Below are positions 30,956 to 39,401 of a stretch of DNA of 64,000 bases, piece by piece. Each line of letters starts with the position of its first letter. Position 1 is the first letter of the stretch. The stretch is from Kalmanozyma brasiliensis GHG001 (Eukaryota; Basidiomycota; Ustilaginomycetes; Ustilaginales). The stretch is from positions 1,765,706 to 1,829,705 of the forward strand of contig NW_015961970.1 in NCBI RefSeq assembly GCF_000497045.1, written 5' to 3'. The translations under genes were made by a program, and so were the position numbers. The notes under the pieces were generated by a model. The model was not told the DNA's origin and did not search any database. It saw only the letters and a list, made by a program, of their open reading frames with translations.

Positions 30956-32083
30956 ATGGTCTCGGCAACCGCACGGCTAGCGAAGCCCTTCACAGCGGCC
31001 ACGACATCCTCTCTTGCCTCCTCATCGACCTCGGGGCTGCCACGCTCCATCGCATCCATGTCGTCCTCTTCGTCGACATACACTATTCGTGCGGTCGCTG
31101 CCTTCTCCCGCGCACTCCTCCGGTACGGCTGCCGCAAAGTGACAGTTCGCAATCTCGACCGTTTCCTCTCTCACCTCCATTCACCCGACCGCCTCTCATC
31201 CCGCACCGGCCTGCTCACCTACGCAAATCACATCTCGGTCCTCGACGAGCCGACAATATGGGGCGCTCTCCCAGCATCTACCTTCCACAACCCGTCCACG
31301 GTGCGCTGGACGCTCGGTGCGAGCGATATCATGTTCACCAACCCCCTTCTGTCACGGTTCTTTCGCAACGGGCAGTGCATCGAGACGCATCGTGGCGGGG
31401 GGATCTACCAGACTGCGATTGACGAGGCCATAGCCAAGCTCGGTGGTGGGAACTGGGTGCATCTTTTCCCGGAAGGATACGTCAACGTCAGCACGAGCAC
31501 GAGGTTGCGGCGGTTCAAATGGGGGATTTCGCGAATGATATTAGAGGCAGAGAAGCTGCCCACCGTCGTACCCATCTGGATCACTGGCTTTGACAGGCTC
31601 ATGCCAGAACCAAGAGACAAGCCCAAATGGCTCCCCCGATTCGGGGCGGATGTGACGATCACCTTTGGCGAACCTATCACGCAGTCGCTCGAACCCGTAG
31701 TCGCGGCCATCAAGGCCAGTGGCGGTGTGGCACCGGACGAGCTCCTTCCGGAATCACTACGTACAGCCGCACAACTCGACTCAATAGCGGAAGGACAAAA
31801 TGACAGGTCGATACCAAATCAAGTGGCTACCGCATGGAACACTTCGACGCTCATCCGCACTCAAGGGAAGGAGTCGCTCAACCTCGCCCTCGCCCGCTCC
31901 CAACTCGCCGCTCTGCTCCGCCACCACCTTGGCCTGGTTGGCATCGAACAACGCCGCGCAGATGGATACGACAAGCCGGAGGAGGACGGAACACTCGTGC
32001 ACACCGAATCGCTGAGGCACCCCAAACAGCATGCGCAGAACAACGTGCTGCGCGATGGAGAGCGCAAGAAGGTCGGTGTGTAA
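30956..32083 (+). CDS. TAZ1: Tafazzin-type monolysocardiolipin acyltransferase
   Basis: This 375-residue single-exon protein belongs to the PlsC/LPLAT acyltransferases of the tafazzin branch. The catalytic HX4D motif is NHISVLDEP at about residue 90. The second acyltransferase block is FPEGYVNVS at about 170, and ESR-like substrate-binding residues (ETHRGGGIYQ) lie between. The segment PIWITGFDRLMPEPRDKPKWLPRFG followed by FGEPIT is typical of tafazzins. The enzyme remodels cardiolipin acyl chains on mitochondrial membranes facing the intermembrane space. The N-terminus is Ser/Ala-rich without a clear presequence, and a later Met at residue 35 could also start the protein. Its stop lies 13 bp from the stop of the Cyc2-like gene. 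Confidence 0.92.
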   Translation: MVSATARLAKPFTAATTSSLASSSTSGLPRSIASMSSSSSTYTIRAVAAFSRALLRYGCRKVTVRNLDRFLSHLHSPDRLSSRTGLLTYANHISVLDEPTIWGALPASTFHNPSTVRWTLGASDIMFTNPLLSRFFRNGQCIETHRGGGIYQTAIDEAIAKLGGGNWVHLFPEGYVNVSTSTRLRRFKWGISRMILEAEKLPTVVPIWITGFDRLMPEPRDKPKWLPRFGADVTITFGEPITQSLEPVVAAIKASGGVAPDELLPESLRTAAQLDSIAEGQNDRSIPNQVATAWNTSTLIRTQGKESLNLALARSQLAALLRHHLGLVGIEQRRADGYDKPEEDGTLVHTESLRHPKQHAQNNVLRDGERKKVGV

Positions 32084-32096
32084 TTTATCTTTGATG

Positions 32097-33449
32097 TTAC
32101 AGCTTGAACACGTCTTCGTGTCGACAGTTGAGGGAGGCGAGGATGCCGGTGAGACGACCTTGTGTTTGACCGTCGCGCGATCTGGGTCCTGCCATAGCGG
32201 AGACCATGCCGTCGGGTCCGCTGACGAGGATCAGGGTCCGACCATCAGCGGTCGGGGTGAGGACCTTTTCGAGGTGCTGTTGTGTGATGCGTGATTCGAA
32301 GACTGGGATGGTGGTTGTTGGCGATGAAACGGAGGTGAGTTCGAGTTTGGGTTCCAGACTCGAGGCCTTGGAGCTGAAGAAGGGGATCCAGGATCGACCG
32401 CCAGCCTTTGCGGAAGGCGAAACGACGAGCCCTTTGCCCAGAGCTGACCGCGCGCCTGGTGAAAGGGAAGACGGGGACGCCACCCGCTCTGCAAAGAGCT
32501 GGACGCTCACCTTGTCCCGATTCGCCTCTACCGATGCATGAAGCTGGGGCAGCAGCAGAACGTTCTCCAGATCCTGTGTCGCATACAACACCTCGATTCT
32601 GGGTGCACCCTTCATTCTGGCCTGCGCTGTCTTGCCCGGCCTACCGAAGAGATTCGTCAACAGCTGATAAGCAGGCGTGATCCCTGTCCCACCGACCACC
32701 ATGACGATCCTCTCCGGCACACCGCCCGTCTCCGCCGAGTCCCGTTCGAAAGACCACGTATCCACCGGCCCCCTCACCTCCAACTGCGGCATGGTCGGAT
32801 TGGCCACCGCGCGATGCAGCATCTTGCCCAGCTCACCGTCAGGATATCGCTTCACGATCAAATCCAATACCCGAGGCTCCTTCGCGGTCGCCGTCCCGAC
32901 CAGCGCGGCCGAGTGCGAGCCAGGCAGTGTATCGTACAGCGGCGTGTAGGCTCGTTCGATGACCAAAGATGGCTCTTTGATGTAGACGCTGCGGATGCGG
33001 AGTGCCCGCTTCACGTCGGAGATACCGACACTGCTGGAGGTGGAGGAAGGCAGACCGATTTGGAGCAGCTTGTGCGCCGAAGCGGTGCTCGGGTCCGGGT
33101 AATAGGTGGAGGAGACGAGGGGGAGCGGTCGGTGCGTGTGCGGCTCGAGCTTGAGCGGTACCGATGAGCTTGGCCCGTCGCCCGTGATTTCGGTGTAAAG
33201 ATGAAGGAGCTTGGGTGTGACAGCTACGATGAGGACGGAGGCAACGACGATGCCGTACATGCTCAGGCCGGACTGCGTTGGCGCTTCGCCCCCAGGAGGA
33301 GGGCCATGCTGCGATTGGGGCTCGTGTCGATGCTCGTGTGTTTGGATTCTCCGGCAGGCCGATGGGGGTGAGGATCGCAAGGACGCGATACGAGCAGCGG
33401 GACTGCGTGCGAGGATTCGCACAGCTGTGCGAGAGGTCGAGGCGATCAT
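32097..33449 (-). CDS. Mitochondrial FAD/NAD oxidoreductase, Cyc2-like
   Basis: From the Met at 33449 the protein has 450 residues. It opens with an Arg/Ser/Ala-rich presequence (about 1-35) and one membrane helix at about 63-79, a typical inner-membrane intermembrane-space topology. A ferredoxin-reductase-type domain follows: ERAYTPLYD (FAD-binding RxYTxx motif) at about 160, MVVGGTGITPAYQLL (NAD(P)-binding) at about 253, and VLYATQDLENVLL. Yeast Cyc2 is a flavoprotein of this kind that helps attach haem to cytochrome c. A cytochrome b5 reductase-like enzyme is the alternative. The frame is open upstream to 33698 but with no conserved residues, so the presequence Met was chosen. Confidence 0.78.
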   Translation of the reverse strand: MIASTSRTAVRILARSPAARIASLRSSPPSACRRIQTHEHRHEPQSQHGPPPGGEAPTQSGLSMYGIVVASVLIVAVTPKLLHLYTEITGDGPSSSVPLKLEPHTHRPLPLVSSTYYPDPSTASAHKLLQIGLPSSTSSSVGISDVKRALRIRSVYIKEPSLVIERAYTPLYDTLPGSHSAALVGTATAKEPRVLDLIVKRYPDGELGKMLHRAVANPTMPQLEVRGPVDTWSFERDSAETGGVPERIVMVVGGTGITPAYQLLTNLFGRPGKTAQARMKGAPRIEVLYATQDLENVLLLPQLHASVEANRDKVSVQLFAERVASPSSLSPGARSALGKGLVVSPSAKAGGRSWIPFFSSKASSLEPKLELTSVSSPTTTIPVFESRITQQHLEKVLTPTADGRTLILVSGPDGMVSAMAGPRSRDGQTQGRLTGILASLNCRHEDVFKL

Positions 33450-33669
33450 TGCTGCTGCGATGCTTGATGGTGTGAGAAGGTATGAAAGAGCGTTCCAAGG
33501 GTTCAACAGTGGAGGCTGTCGAATTTTCCTGAAAAGTGTCAGATCGCTCAGCAAAAGCGCTGGCCAAGGGTCCGCCCACGTGGTACGCAGCTGCACGCCC
33601 GCTTTGATCATCCGCCGGTCCCGCTTTGAAGTGTTGCTTTCTTGACCAACCTCACCCACCGCCTGCGCC

Positions 33670-35205
33670 ATGCGTCCACTGTTCGACGGAGAAGACAAGC
33701 GTCATCCACTTCGCAGGGCCATGCGATATCGTGGACGCACCGCACTGCTGCTGCTATCTGCGCTCACCCTGAGCCTCGTCCTGTACCTCCGCTTTGGCAC
33801 GCACGATCTTGTCTCGGTCGGCCTCTGTCGCATCACGCCTACGTCTTGCTCATCCGGGCGGCTGAACATGGCCCACGCAACACCTCTAAAGGCGGCTGCT
33901 ATGCAAAAGATTCACGCCGGCTCATACGCCCGCCCGCACGGGCGCACCTCGCTCACTATCGGCTCGCTTAACATCCGCTTCTCCAACGATGCCGTCTCCG
34001 ACTGGAAGCGTCCTCCCCTCGACCGCCCAGATGGGAATCCATTTTCTCCGACGATGCAAGAGATTTCCTCTTCAGCCTCACCTCATCTGATGGCGCAGCA
34101 TCACGGCGAGCGACACTGGTTTCTCCGCGGACCCAAAATCTCCGACATCGCCCTCTTTCACGCCTGGGACATCTTCGCTTTTCAGGAGGTGCTTCATCCG
34201 CAGCTGTCCAACCTCGTCAACTGGCTGGGTGACGAGTACTCCTATGCGGGTGTGGGGCGCGATGATGGGGCCTATGCAGGTGAGGCGGTACCCGTCTTTT
34301 GGCGCAGGGACACGTTTGAGCTGGTCCCCCACGCCGAGGGGGGAGCAGGAGCGGACGGGGTGGAGCACTTCTGGCTGTCCCCCACACCCGAGATCCCTGG
34401 CAGCGTTGGGTGGGATGCAGCGCTGACACGCATGTGCACGCACGTGAGCTTGCGACTGCTGGCAACGGGAGAGATCATACACGTCTTTTCGACGCACTAC
34501 GATCATCAAGGCGTGGTAGCGCGTGCCAAGTCGTCCGAGTTGATCGTTGACCGGGCGAGGAGGGCGGCGAAACACACAAAGTCGATGCTGAGAGAGCAAC
34601 CGCTCGTGGTGCTCATCGGTGACCTCAACAGTCCGCGCAACGAAGGGTCCTGGTCCACCCTCGTCTCCCCACACTACGGGCTGCAGGCGAACTCAACGGG
34701 ACCCACGTTCCTCGACACGGCACTGTCTGTGCCAACGAGATTCACATCGCCACTGCTGACGGACAACGAGGATCCGAAGCGTGCCGAGTATGCCGCTGGC
34801 AAACGCATCCCTCCGCCCCCACCAGCTGGGAGGAAGGAGGCTGGGATGCTGTTCGAACCAGTCGGACCCATGAGGACGTTCACCGACTTTCAGCCTTCAA
34901 AGCGAAACGCTATCGATGACAGGATCGATTTTATCATGCTCCTGGACAACGGGGCGGTGTTGGACGAGACTAGGGGCGATGCGAGGTTGGATCATTCCAA
35001 ATCGTCGCCTCCACCTGCGATTAGGAGCGAGGGAGATTCCGACACCGCCAGCAGGCAGAGCGGAAAGGTAGAGGAGAGGGAGTCGAGATGGAGAATTCGA
35101 ACTTTCGGCACGCTGCCCAATTGGAGCGAGGGCGATGCAGGGTTCCTCATCTCCGACCACCGGCCTGTCATGGCTCGCATCCAGCGTGACTTCACTTTGT
35201 CGTAG
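33670..35205 (+). CDS. Membrane-anchored endonuclease/exonuclease/phosphatase family protein
   Basis: This 511-residue single-exon protein has a short basic N-terminus and one hydrophobic helix at about 24-40, suggesting a type II membrane or secreted protein. The rest is an EEP (DNase I-like) fold: LTIGSLNIRFSND at the first strand, the metal-binding Glu in DIFAFQEVLHPQ, STHYDHQG, LIGDLNSPRNEG, and the C-terminal SDHRPVM with the catalytic Asp-His. Fungal relatives are usually annotated as endonuclease/exonuclease/phosphatase proteins, and their substrate (nucleic acid, sugar phosphate or lipid) is not known. An insertion near 400-470 is low in complexity. The start at 33670 was preferred, but Met18 just before the helix is possible. 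It is divergent from the Cyc2-like gene with 220 bp between starts. Confidence 0.8.
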   Translation: MRPLFDGEDKRHPLRRAMRYRGRTALLLLSALTLSLVLYLRFGTHDLVSVGLCRITPTSCSSGRLNMAHATPLKAAAMQKIHAGSYARPHGRTSLTIGSLNIRFSNDAVSDWKRPPLDRPDGNPFSPTMQEISSSASPHLMAQHHGERHWFLRGPKISDIALFHAWDIFAFQEVLHPQLSNLVNWLGDEYSYAGVGRDDGAYAGEAVPVFWRRDTFELVPHAEGGAGADGVEHFWLSPTPEIPGSVGWDAALTRMCTHVSLRLLATGEIIHVFSTHYDHQGVVARAKSSELIVDRARRAAKHTKSMLREQPLVVLIGDLNSPRNEGSWSTLVSPHYGLQANSTGPTFLDTALSVPTRFTSPLLTDNEDPKRAEYAAGKRIPPPPPAGRKEAGMLFEPVGPMRTFTDFQPSKRNAIDDRIDFIMLLDNGAVLDETRGDARLDHSKSSPPPAIRSEGDSDTASRQSGKVEERESRWRIRTFGTLPNWSEGDAGFLISDHRPVMARIQRDFTLS

Positions 35206-35784
35206 CTCTTGCATCACAGCAATGTACTTGTATGCGACTCAGGATACGGTGGACACGCACAGACGCCAACGGAAAGCTCGAGAGAAGAGTATGATTGCTA
35301 GAGTACAAGAGATGAGAACGACGACCAGAAGGAAGACCATGAGACAAAGAGACGAAAGGATGGAAAAAATGCGAAAGAGGGCAGAGTAGGGTGTAGGAAG
35401 AAAGGTGGACAGAGACATGCGCGGGTTGCCGCTGAGGATGCTGTCTGTAGCTCTTGAAGGAACGAGGTGCACGGAAGCGAGAAAAACCGAAGACGATGGT
35501 GGTGAGGGTCATCCCTTGCTATCGGGACCAACACGGCGGCCATGGAGACAGGCAAGGTCGAGGTGCGGTTGTCGCAACCCTCAAACATCAGCCTTGCACC
35601 CATACTGTTGGCACCGCATTGTCGTGACAGCAAAAGAGACCCTCCTTGCAACCTGGGCGAACGAGGAAGCACGTCGTGGAAATGTCATCCCATCCTCTCT
35701 GTACCACTCGTTGCGATGAGTGGCAGGATGGGAGCTGCAACGGGAGGCAGTGGCCTTCGAGGGCGAACAGGAAGTCGGCGGTGC
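35206..35784. other. Convergent intergenic region
   Basis: This 579-bp stretch lies between the stops of the EEP gene and CBF5. It is purine-rich on the + strand around 35260-35400, probably a 3' untranslated region. I see no gene in it. Confidence 0.6.
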
Positions 35785-37275
35785 TCACTTGTCCTTCTTC
35801 TCCTTCTTGTCCTTCTTCTTCTTCTCCGACTTGGGGGTCTCCACGCCCGCCGCTGCGGCCTCGGCGGCCTTCTTCTCCTTCTTCTCCTTCTTTCGCTTCT
35901 TGCGCTCCTCCTCGGTCTCCCCGTCCGTGGCGGCGCCGGGCGTCTCCTCGAGCTTCCTCTTCTTGCTGTCGCTGTCGTCCTTCTTTGGTGTGACGGGCTC
36001 GACGGCGGCGGCAGCAGCAGCGACGGCGACCTGCTCGACATCGCCAGCAGGCGCAGCGCTAGCATCCGAGTAGTCGACGTACTCCTTCTTCCACTTGTCA
36101 GGCGTGACACCGTTGATCGACTTGCCGTGCTTGTCGAGCTTGCCGGTCTTGATCATGGCCTTCTTCTCCTGCGCCTTAGGCCCAAGACCCCATCGTCGGG
36201 GGTATGTGTCACGCTCCATGATGCAGCGCTTGACCTTGGCGACGACGCCGTGGTCGCATGTGGACAGATCGACGGTGGACATCTGTGCGATGGCGAGCGC
36301 GATGGCCTCGCCCTTGGTGGTCATGAGCACCACCTCCTCGTGCACCTCGATGTCCTTCTCGTAGCGCAACAGACCGGGGATCATGAGCTTGGCGCCGTAG
36401 CAGACGGCGTTGACGGCCGAGTCCTTGACGACGATGCGCTTGTAGCCGGTGAGCAGCGACTCGAGAGGTCGGATGACGCGGCGGAGGTACGTCTCGTCGC
36501 GCTGGTTGTCGTAGAGCCACTGAGCATCGAGCACGTCGTGCATGGTGACGATCGAGTCGTTCTCCGAAAGCGCACCGGATCGGACACGACGGAGTTCCTG
36601 CATGTGGCCGCCGACGCCGAGCAACAGACCCAGGTGGACACAGAGCGTTCGGATGTAGGTACCGGCCTCACAGCTGACCCAGAAGACGGCGAGGTGACGG
36701 TCGTTGTCGAACTCGATGAGCTTGGACTCGTAGATGGTTCGGATACGCAACTGACGCTTGACGGCCGAGATGAGCGGGGGTCGTTGGAAGAGCGAGCCAG
36801 TCAAGGTCTCGATGGCGCGGGGCAGCTTCTTGGCATCGTCGAGCTTGTCGTGGAGGCGAAGCACAGCGACGTACTCCTTACCAGCACCCTGCTGCGACTT
36901 GACGAGACGTGTCGCTCGGTCGATGCATACGATGAGGCATCCTGTCACCTTGGGGTCGAGGGTACCACTGTGACCTGTCTTTTCGACGCGGAGAATTCGT
37001 CGAAGCCAAGAGACGACTTCGTGCGAGGAAGGGTTGGAAGGCTTGTCGAGGTTGATGACACCCGACTTGATGTAGCTCTGGAGGTCGCGCTTGAGCGGCG
37101 AGCATCCGTGAGGGATGGGGGTGAAGTGAGAGCTGCGGACGAGAAGCTGGTCGTAGTTCTTGAGCAGCAGGGGCCACTCGGAGGTGTTGAGCTTGGGGCC
37201 GGAGTTCTCGGGCTTGATCATGAAGTCGCCCTTCTCCTGGACCTCGGCGACAGAAGCGCCAAGTGGGAGAGCCAT
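35785..37275 (-). CDS. CBF5: rRNA pseudouridine synthase Cbf5 (dyskerin)
   Basis: This 496-residue single-exon protein is the catalytic subunit of H/ACA ribonucleoproteins, which turn uridine into pseudouridine in rRNA and snRNA in the nucleolus. The dyskerin N-terminal segment ([20 protein letters not shown]) leads into the TruB domain. Its catalytic Asp is in [12 protein letters not shown] at about residue 102, with [19 protein letters not shown] further on. A PUA domain covers about 270-345. The C-terminus is a Lys/Glu/Asp-rich tail with many KKEK and KKDK units, as in yeast. The start at 37275 gives the usual short N-terminus. It is divergent from eL22. Confidence 0.97.
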   Translation of the reverse strand: MALPLGASVAEVQEKGDFMIKPENSGPKLNTSEWPLLLKNYDQLLVRSSHFTPIPHGCSPLKRDLQSYIKSGVINLDKPSNPSSHEVVSWLRRILRVEKTGHSGTLDPKVTGCLIVCIDRATRLVKSQQGAGKEYVAVLRLHDKLDDAKKLPRAIETLTGSLFQRPPLISAVKRQLRIRTIYESKLIEFDNDRHLAVFWVSCEAGTYIRTLCVHLGLLLGVGGHMQELRRVRSGALSENDSIVTMHDVLDAQWLYDNQRDETYLRRVIRPLESLLTGYKRIVVKDSAVNAVCYGAKLMIPGLLRYEKDIEVHEEVVLMTTKGEAIALAIAQMSTVDLSTCDHGVVAKVKRCIMERDTYPRRWGLGPKAQEKKAMIKTGKLDKHGKSINGVTPDKWKKEYVDYSDASAAPAGDVEQVAVAAAAAAVEPVTPKKDDSDSKKRKLEETPGAATDGETEEERKKRKKEKKEKKAAEAAAAGVETPKSEKKKKDKKEKKDK

Positions 37276-37760
37276 GTTGAGCGGGATAGAATGACACTGA
37301 GGTCGTCGGTGATGTCCTGTGTCGGTTGGCAAGGTGGAGAATGACAGCCAGGAGGCCTGATCGTGACGAAGCTTTGACCTGTCTCGCTGCGCCTCCTGAG
37401 CAAAACTTCTTGCAACTTTTTCTGCACTTTCTAAAATCACAGATGTCACCCTCTCGACGGCACCGACGTAAATTCCTTGCTGACACATATCTTGTCAGCT
37501 TTCTTTCAGAGCATCGACATAAGTGAGGGTCTAACAAGGGCTGTGCAAACTTCCTTACACGTGACTTCGAAAACAAACTGTAAAAATTTCGTGGTTGGAG
37601 ACTGGCACTCTCTGCTCGACTCGAGTTGAGAGCCCCGAGTGTGCACAGAAGCCAGGTGGTGATCAGGAAGGATGGCCTTGACACGATCGTCTTTCCGACC
37701 CCACCCACCATCTTTACTTCGCTTTGCTGATCCACCAGTAGGCTTATCACATCCTTCAAA
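37276..37760. other. Bidirectional promoter CBF5 / eL22
   Basis: This 485-bp stretch separates the two divergent ATGs. It carries a CACGTGA site and an A-rich element close together (listed separately). No gene is supported. Confidence 0.65.
37558..37591. promoter_or_regulatory. CACGTGA site paired with a TAAAAATTTC element
   Basis: CACGTGA lies at 37558-37564 and TAAAAATTTC at 37581-37590, with 16 bp between them, roughly midway between the two start codons. The first fits bHLH factors such as Cbf1. The second resembles the yeast RRPE. The role is inferred from resemblance. Confidence 0.45.
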
Positions 37761-38663
37761 ATGGCTGTTACCAAGACCACCAAGGCTAGCGCCAAGCAGG
37801 GCAAGACCGCCCACAAGTTCTTCATCGACTTCTCGGGCCCCGCCAACGACGGTATCCTTGACGCCGCCGCTTTCGAGAAGTACCTCCACGACCGCATCAA
37901 GGTCGACGGCAAGGCCGGCAACCTCGGTGACCACGTCAAGATCACCCGTGAGGGTAAGTAGCATCCACAAGGGGGCATAGTTGCATGTTCAGCGAAAGTT
38001 TGGGCCGGGTTGCTTGGCGAGATGGCAGGAAAGGCAAAAGCAACGACTCAGCAGGAACGGGAAAAGACGGATGGCAGAGGTACAACATCGCATTCGAACG
38101 CTCTTACCGGCATTCTCAGCGACGATGTTCATTCATGCGTTCGTGTTAGTCCCGAAGCTTGGTGGTTCGACGGAGGTGTGGAAACAGGCTAGCAATCTAG
38201 TCGTCACGATGACACGGACAAGGTTGCATTTCAAGCATCTACCATTCTTCTTTCGACACCACCTGCTCTGCTCGTCGATCTCTGTTGTCCTTGCGTTTCC
38301 GGCATCGCCTGCGTCCAGCCTTACGCTTTCCTTTGCATCGCCCCCCTTTCCCCCCCTTCCTCCCTTCTTCAAGGGTCGCATGGCGCACTCGAGTCGGAGA
38401 TGGCTGACTCAAGCTCTCTCGTCCTCGATATCGACCTTTGCGTTTTGCAAACGATTTCGCGCATTCCTTTATTCACAGGTGAGGGCAAGATCTGGGTCAA
38501 CACCAACGTTGCCTTCTCGAAGCGCTACCTCAAGTACCTGACCAAGAAGCATCTGCGCAAGCAGCAGCTTCGTGACTGGCTCCGTGTTGTCGCCACCTCC
38601 AAGGACGGCTACGAGATCAAGTTCTTCAACGTCTCGTACGATCAGGAGGAGGCTGAGAACTAA
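37761..38663 (+). CDS. RPL22: 60S ribosomal protein eL22, two exons
   Basis: The coding sequence is join(37761..37953,38479..38663), giving 125 residues, the family's usual length. The protein carries [25 protein letters not shown], then [14 protein letters not shown], and after the splice [25 protein letters not shown], the eL22 hallmark, with an acidic tail DQEEAEN. The donor is GTAAGT and the acceptor TTCACAG, and the split codon is Gly. The intron is 525 nt, far longer than the other introns here. eL22 sits on the surface of the large subunit and binds 28S rRNA. Strong C-ending codon preference suggests high expression. Confidence 0.95.
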
Positions 38664-39401
38664 GCGGTTCCTCCAGTCTGCTAGACCCTCATGGTGCTGT
38701 TCCGGATCCTCGTCTCGTTGTAGCCGTCTATGGCAAGATGGAATCTTGAACAATGTCTTTACAAAAGCCGGGGAAACGGGAGCTTCGACCCCTGACCCGG
38801 CACCCCCTCTACATTTTCTGTTATTGCTGTTTGCGTCCGCTGCCATTGAGATGCTAGCTCTACATCATTCGACCAATCTGATGCCATGGTTTCGTATGGT
38901 ATTCGAGGTCGAAATTTAGGATGTGTTAGGTCGAACCTCCTTTGGATAGCCGCGCAGCTGCACGGCTCACGTAAAAGTCAGCCGAGAAGGGCAAATCGGA
39001 CCCTGACAAGCCTGCAGCTCAGCCAGAATTTGGGCTTGCGCGCGGCACTCAAACTAACAAGGTCGGCTGGCCGCCTCCACCCCGCAGCTGCCCTGTGCAC
39101 TGATTCAGGTGTTCTCGAGCCTCGCCTGGCACGAGCTAATCTTCGTCCTGACCACCAACCTTGACAATCCTAGTGGCCAAGAACGACAGCATCGGCGGAA
39201 CAGTGCTCAGTTCTGACGCAGACTCAATCACTGCAGCTCCGACGTGATTGCTTCGACAGCTTCTGCCCAGTCCTAGTATCAGCCAGGCAGATAGCAGTCC
39301 TCAGCTCGGAACGGTCGCTCGGTTTCACCCAGGAGATCCAGTTTGCACTTCGACAGATCAGCTCAAATTTTAAACAGTGACCTTGGCTCAAAGCTGCAAC
39401 G
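38664..39401. other. Intergenic region upstream of the DCAF11-type gene
   Basis: This 738-bp stretch holds the eL22 3' region and the promoter of the WD40 gene. A TCAAATTTTAAA element lies at 39362-39373, about 30 bp before the ATG. No gene is supported. Confidence 0.6.

Noticed and set aside
33450..33698. Upstream extension of the Cyc2-like protein by 83 codons
   Set aside because: The extension would start at a non-ATG codon, overlaps the neighbouring gene's start and hides the mitochondrial presequence. The Met at 33449 is better.
35542..37344. Open frame of 600 codons opposite CBF5
   Set aside because: Antisense shadow. The Lys/Glu-rich tail of Cbf5 gives the Leu/Ser-rich run seen on the other strand.
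37954..38478. Possible snoRNA within the eL22 intron
   Set aside because: I found no credible C/D or H/ACA box pair by eye, so it is kept only as a question in the findings.
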